A stretch of DNA of 64,000 nucleotides, from NCBI GenBank assembly GCA_958298945.1, contig OY282610.1, positions 40,369,667 to 40,433,666 on the forward strand, in the 5' to 3' direction. The stretch's first letter is position 1; every line of letters starts with the position of its first letter. This DNA comes from Atherix ibis. Taxonomy: Eukaryota > Arthropoda > Insecta > Diptera > Athericidae. The position numbers were made by a program, and so were the translations under genes. A model generated the notes under the pieces. It was not told the origin of the DNA. It saw only the letters and a list, made by a program, of their open reading frames with translations, and made no database searches. Shown here in pieces: positions 58,958 to 64,000 of this stretch.

Positions 58958-59419
58958 TGTTCTTGCGTATATCTCTCTATGATAAAATTGTAAACATTAT
59001 TGAATACAATGAAAAAAAAACAAATTATGACATATTACAAATGGCCAAAACGTCACTTAGAAATCATATCACTCTTATTGGAAAACCCTATATATTTTGC
59101 ATATCCATGTGGACTTAATGACTCAAAGTTTAAATTTTTTTTAAAAACAATATTTCTCACACTAAAATTAGGATACTTTAAAGGAGAAGTCAAAAGGAGA
59201 AGAAATAACTTTTTAAGTAGAAAATAATTATAACATATATCAATAACAACCCCCACCCCCCTCACCCCCTCAACCCAACTCATACAAGTTTACATTAAAA
59301 CTGAATTATTTTATAAAACAATTGAATTTTTATTTCATTACCATAAAAGTTGTATATACGAGGTGAGGATTTTCTATTATTTTTATATATTAATAAAAGA
59401 AGCTATACATCAGTGGAGG
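58958..59419. other. Spacer
   Basis: A short C-rich stretch (CCCCCACCCCCCTCACCCCC, 59250-59269) is notable; no gene. Confidence 0.4.
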
Positions 59420-60240
59420 CGGTATATTTACTCTGCGTAGGGGTGATGGAAATCTTCAACTGAAATCGACATCAACTCCTCGGTTATACTCTTTTGAATG
59501 CTATTGACAGTATTAAGATGACGTCCTTTTAAGTATGTTTGGAACAGAAGGCGGGTGGGGGGAGGAGGGAGAGTGCTATAGAAACATAGAAATTTCATCA
59601 TTTAGATAATAAATTGTTGATGGATATCAGCAGTTGTCGTGGTGAAGCACGCAAGTATCTGCAACACCCGATCTAATAAAGAGAACCCTTTTTCTTATCG
59701 ATCGTTTACCCTGACAAGATCCCTACAATGTTAACCGATGGTCTGAGCTCACAAGTGCCTCTACTTGGCAAGGATCACCTTTAACTCATCGGTTACACTC
59801 CTTTGAATGCTATCAACAATACTAAAATGGCATCTTTTTGAGAAATTTTTAATTCTGAGAAACGAAAGAAAGTCAGAGGGTCTAATATCACGTGCATAGA
59901 TGGCTAGAAAGCCACATAAAAGCTCGTTTATGGAGATATCGCTGTGACGTGGCCGTTGTAATGGTGAAGCATCGAAGTATATGCAATGACCGATCTGACT
60001 TGAAGAACGCCTTTTCTCTGACTCTTTCAAGAAGCTTCAATGTCAATTGATCGGTTGACCTCAGTCGTTGTACATTTTCAACAGATTTCAATAATAATAG
60101 CCTCCCTGAGTAAGGTTCTTCTTCAATTGGTTCTTGGCTCTCAAAGATTAGTGTTAGCCACCGAAAAATATATACTTTGGATAAGAAATATTCCCCATAA
60201 GTCTTCATTTTTCCTAACGCGCTACAAAATCTCATGATTA
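59420..60240 (-). mobile_element. Mariner relic with a duplicated catalytic region
   Basis: The minus strand from 60235 reads KTYGEYFLSKVYIFRWL then FESQEPIEEEPYSGR and KSVENVQRLRSTDQL, a mariner HTH and linker. It continues LERVREKAFFKSDRSLHILR and, in the next frame, LHHYNGHVTAIS (second-Asp block, Asp now Tyr), LDPLTFFRFSELK (third-Asp block) and VDSIQRSVTDELKVI to about 59765. From about 59745 a second, diverged copy follows: LHHDNC at about 59645 and then LKGRHLNTVNSIQKSITEEL and MSISVEDF to 59420. The two halves are a tandem duplication of the C-terminal portion. Stops in all frames. Confidence 0.65.
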
Positions 60241-62094
60241 TCGCCGTGTAGTTATCGAATGATGTGAAAAAACTTGTACTACATATCTAGCAGAGACTAC
60301 CATATAGTCTCTCAGTGATGCCAGTCTTATTACTTTTCTGCTACACTTAAAATCTGAATAAAATTTTCAAAAAAAATAAACTTTTTAAGAAATTCTTTAA
60401 ATATTTTATAACAAAATATTCTCAGTAATAATAACCATTAGGATTCGACGACAGCCTATTTCGTTGAGAGAGAAAAAAAAACAGTAAAGTGTCGCCATCT
60501 GTTATTAACTTAACGAAATCGATTATAATTCAAATTTTGATGCAATTAATGAATATTTTGCTTGGTTATTTAAAATAAGCTATCAAATTAAAGCGATATA
60601 TTTTTTTTCAATTAATTGTAATTATTTTTTATAAGAATCCAATTCAGATTTTTAAACTATATAAAAAAAAGAAAAAACTCATATAAATTTGAAATTATTA
60701 AATAGAATATATTTTTATTTTGATCGAATATCATTATTGGAAAATTTATTATTTAACTGACAAGTGTGAAAAATCTGTTCTTGAATCTCTGAGCACATGA
60801 GTGAATTAATACGATACACGAATAGTATCTCGACCAGTACATACTCCAATGGTGGTCATGGTCAAGTTCTAATATTATTATGCGCATGGAAATTATTATA
60901 TTAAACTTTAAGCTAAATTTAAATATAAATCTACTATTTGTTACCATATTTACTGGAATACGAGTATTGAAACTTATAGACTTACATGTTTTAATTTAAA
61001 TGCAGGAATTTTTACAATTTTTATGAAGTAATATATACAATTTTACTTCAATATATCCTCTTCAGTGTTTTGCAATCTGTTCATGAATATAAAATTTTTT
61101 CAACAAAGTTCAGCTGTCGAGGATAAAGCTAGGACATCAAACTTCTCATCTCGTACCATTTTAATATCATTTAACGAGTGAACCATGTGAGAAAATCTTG
61201 TTTCGGGATTTTTTTTCCTTTTGATAGGTTACATACCATATGTACATGGTAAAAGTTTCATGGATGTATGAGCATAAAGAGAAAATCTGATATTTTCCGA
61301 ACAAATTCTTTATGATCTCACTTTTAATAATAGTTTTTCAATATATTTTCATATTGTAGTCATCTTCGGTTTTCTAGTTTGGAAATTATTTTTTATTTTG
61401 AATAGTTCAGAAAAGTTGATTTAATTTTTTTAGTTAAACTTATTTCAAAACTTTTCTTAATGTTATGTTAATTTTTTGTATACACAATTTGTCATTGTAT
61501 CCGTTCTTTGAAAATATTTTTATAGAAATTTATTATATGTTATGTTTTGATTTGAATATTTTTTTTTTAAATAATATCATTAAGATTAAAACAACATAAA
61601 AAGCAAATATTTTGTAAAAACAATTGAACTTGAATGCAACTTCCTTTCTTTGTACAAATTGTTTATTTTTTCACTAAGAATCAGTTTTATGTTGTTCGAA
61701 AAAAACTGGCAAATTTCTTAAAAAGCAAACAAAAAAAAACAACAATTCAAAAATAAATATTTGAAAATAATTTTAATATTGTAGATGTTCACAACCATAT
61801 GTGCCATTAAGCTAACATTATGCAAATATCCAAAATAGTACGAATAAATATAAACATCAGTATTAACAGTAAAAATAATGGTAATGAATCAGAATATCGA
61901 AAGTTTTCGAAAAACTATAAAAACTATTTACTCTTTGAAGTATTTTTATCTAATAGTCATTTCGATTTTATTACAGTGAAATTTTTTAACAATAATAGTT
62001 AATATCAATACTACTAAAAGTTGTTTTTTTTTGTTTTAGAAACGTTAATATTTTTTGAGCATATTATTATGTTTAGTGTAAAATTTCAATTTTA
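60241..62094. other. AT-rich spacer
   Basis: No recognisable gene; plus-strand frame 61820-62002 is low-complexity. Confidence 0.45.
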
Positions 62095-63306
62095 TTTTTG
62101 ATAAAAATTTGAAATGATTATAAAAATAAATATTCTACACTCAAAAGTATTCAATAAATTAATGTGGCCAATTTTAAATTTCTTTATAAAAACTATAGTA
62201 AAAAGTAGGCTAATTTTGATATTTTTTTTATTAGAAAATCACATTTCTAAGAGATGGCGCTGACTTATTTAAATAATGCACTTATAAAGAAAGGTTAGCA
62301 AAAAAAAAAGAAAGAGAAAAAAAGAAAAATTGTCACTTTAGCACTTATACTTTTAGAAGAACTTATAAATATGCAAAAGTACAGAGGCAGTGTTTTTAAT
62401 TGGGGGCTCTTTTAATAATTTCATCATTATTTTGATGGTCGATTTTAGTTTCAATAAATATAATTTAAAAATAATAAATTCACTTTAAATATTTTTATTA
62501 AATAATATATTATGTTGTTTTTTTTAGTATCAATATTATATTTAAAAATTATATAAAAAGTGAACGAAAATCATAATTATTTGATTTGTTAATTTGCATC
62601 AAACTGAAATTGACTTAAAAAAATTATTTTAACTTAATGTTCTGTCATCTTCATAAACATTTCTTATTATTGATATAATATATAAATTTTTTAGTTTTGA
62701 ATTTTTTTTATAAAAATTTGAAATGATTATAAAAATAAATATTCTACACTCAAAAGTATTCAATAAATTAATGTGGCCAATTTTAAATTTTTTTATAAAA
62801 ACAATAGTAAAAATTAGGCTTATTTTTATTTATTTTTTATTAGAAAATCACATTTCTAAGAGATGGCGCTGACTTATTTAAATAATGCACTTATAAAGAA
62901 AGGTTAGCAAAAAAAAAAGAAAGAGAAAAAAAGAAAAATTGTCACTTTAGCACTTATACTTTTAGAAGAACTTATAAATATGCAAAAGTACAGAGGCAGT
63001 GTTTTTAATTGGGGGCTCTTTTAATAATTTCATCATTATTTTGATGGTCGATTTTAGTTTCAATAAATATAATTTAAAAATAATAAATTCACTTTAAATA
63101 TTTTTATTAAATAATATGTTATATTTTTTTTATAGTATTAATATTGTATTTAAAAATTATATAAAAAGTGAACGAATATGATAATTATTTGAAGTTAATT
63201 TGCTTCAAACTGAAATTAACTTAAAAAAATTATTTTAACTTAATGTTCTGTCATCTTCATAAACATTTCTTATTATTGATATAATATATAATATTTTTAG
63301 TTTTGA
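62095..63306. repeat. Tandem duplication, 609 bp unit, two copies
   Basis: Copy 1 about 62095-62703, copy 2 about 62704-63306, offset 609 bases (for example ATAAAAATTTGAAATG at 62101 and 62710, GATGGCGCTGAC at 62253 and 62862). Copies are nearly identical apart from single-base and short A/T length changes. Each contains a purine run (AAAAGAAAGAGAAAAAAAG) and GGGGGCTCTTTTAATAAT. No ORF. Confidence 0.95.
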
Positions 63307-64000
63307 ATGGTATTTGACACTGACATTTTTTTTTTAAATAGAAAAAGTCATCATTTCATATGGAAAAAGAAAATTCCAACTGACAAAACATAAATAGAAT
63401 GAAGTTCCAAATAAAAACACTAGTTGAAATATAGCGCTCTGCAAACCGTCTTTTGGATTGGGAACAGTCTCCTTTATTTAGTTGAAGTTAAAAAGAATGT
63501 AATGAATTTAAAAGGAATAATTTAGTTATACTAAATTCCCAATTCTATGCGATGAATAATTCAATAAATAAAATTCACAGACTTGAAGTTCGATTTTTAA
63601 CCGCTAGAGTCATCTGTCGTATTCTATCGGTATCATGCCGCCGACAGCATCCATACAGAGTTTCAACAAATTGGTTCTCCTGCATATGTGTATATCTCAA
63701 CTTAATTTCATTCTGAGCCATCGAGCTGAGTAAGCATAAAAAAGGATCGGCAAATCTTACTACAATACAGCGGTCGAAACAGGAATGACAAATAATAATT
63801 TTTTTGATATTTGTGCATGCAGACCGAATGGAAAGAATATTTTTGATTTGCAAACTGTGTTGAGGCTCAACTCAAAAACCCACACTTTTAAAATGAGTTA
63901 TTATGTAGCATGGAGTGGCTGTAACTTTCGCATGTGGATTGCGAAATATCTAAGTGGGCGCATGGCCGATTTGGTTGGCATGCTGGTACGAGTATTTTGC
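63307..64000. other. Right-edge segment, unclassified
   Basis: 63590-64000 is GC-richer than its surroundings. A minus-strand frame of 92 codons (63853-63575) contains several Cys residues (ICHSCFDRC, YGCCRRHD) but no pattern I recognise. The last 50 bases (GCGCATGGCCGATTTGGTTG then GCATGCTGG) may begin another repeat cut off by the window end. Confidence 0.3.

Overview
This is a strongly AT-rich eukaryotic window with no host gene that I can support. Every recognisable coding relic belongs to a transposable element. The mix of mariner elements (TA target sites, DD34D and DD41D-type transposases), Jockey-like and RTE-like LINE fragments, a tRNA-headed SINE and a MYM/hAT-type DNA transposon suggests an arthropod (insect or crustacean) in a repeat-dense intergenic or heterochromatic region. 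The species cannot be read from the sequence.

Left third (1-19000). A degenerate tandem of Jockey reverse-transcriptase core motifs lies at the left edge (100-430). A 2.2 kb minisatellite follows (1580-3790), then a decayed mariner (4255-5140), a SINE/RTE-LINE composite (6380-7292), a 1.9 kb almost pure purine strand built of ~460 bp repeats (8270-10190), and two related, internally deleted mariners (11493-12373 and 13341-14207). One of these has palindromic 5'-5' ends. A decayed Jockey fragment (14280-14800) precedes a 15-copy, ~168 bp satellite (16215-18690).

Middle (19000-42000). A 90 bp-arm palindrome (19323-19510) is followed by a decayed mariner (20830-21160), a mariner (21868-23101), a Jockey region split by another mariner (23105-25300, with the mariner at 23453-24740), a ~300 bp degraded satellite (26560-28700), and a possible solo LTR with a TATA/Inr core promoter (about 28965-29270). 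Next come a second copy of the 21868 mariner family (29764-31032), a mariner relic whose catalytic core is expanded into ten exact 84 bp units (32540-33710), a T-rich ~450 bp repeat (33900-35150), a Jockey fragment (35690-36240), a near-intact Mos1-like mariner (38018-39296) and a DD41D-type transposase remnant (40378-40885).

Right third (42000-64000). It holds a 2.3 kb ~715 bp-period repeat (44440-46740), a DD41D-type transposase relic (48851-49790), a hAT-like element with 8 bp target duplication (51887-53169), a second SINE/LINE composite (53670-54180), a second mariner-catalytic-core minisatellite of ~128 bp units in a higher-order pattern (54600-56250), another DD41D-type relic (57970-58957), a mariner relic with a two-copy catalytic core (59420-60240) and a 609 bp tandem duplication (62095-63306).

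The most notable pattern is that short pieces of transposon catalytic domains have been amplified in tandem at several independent places: mariner HHDN...FLSKK at 32880, 54742 and 59420, Jockey GVPQGS at 100-430, and Jockey WTYG at 35970. In this genome, decaying transposases appear to seed minisatellites. That is the most unusual thing I can see here. All motif calls were made by eye; no search or alignment program was run.
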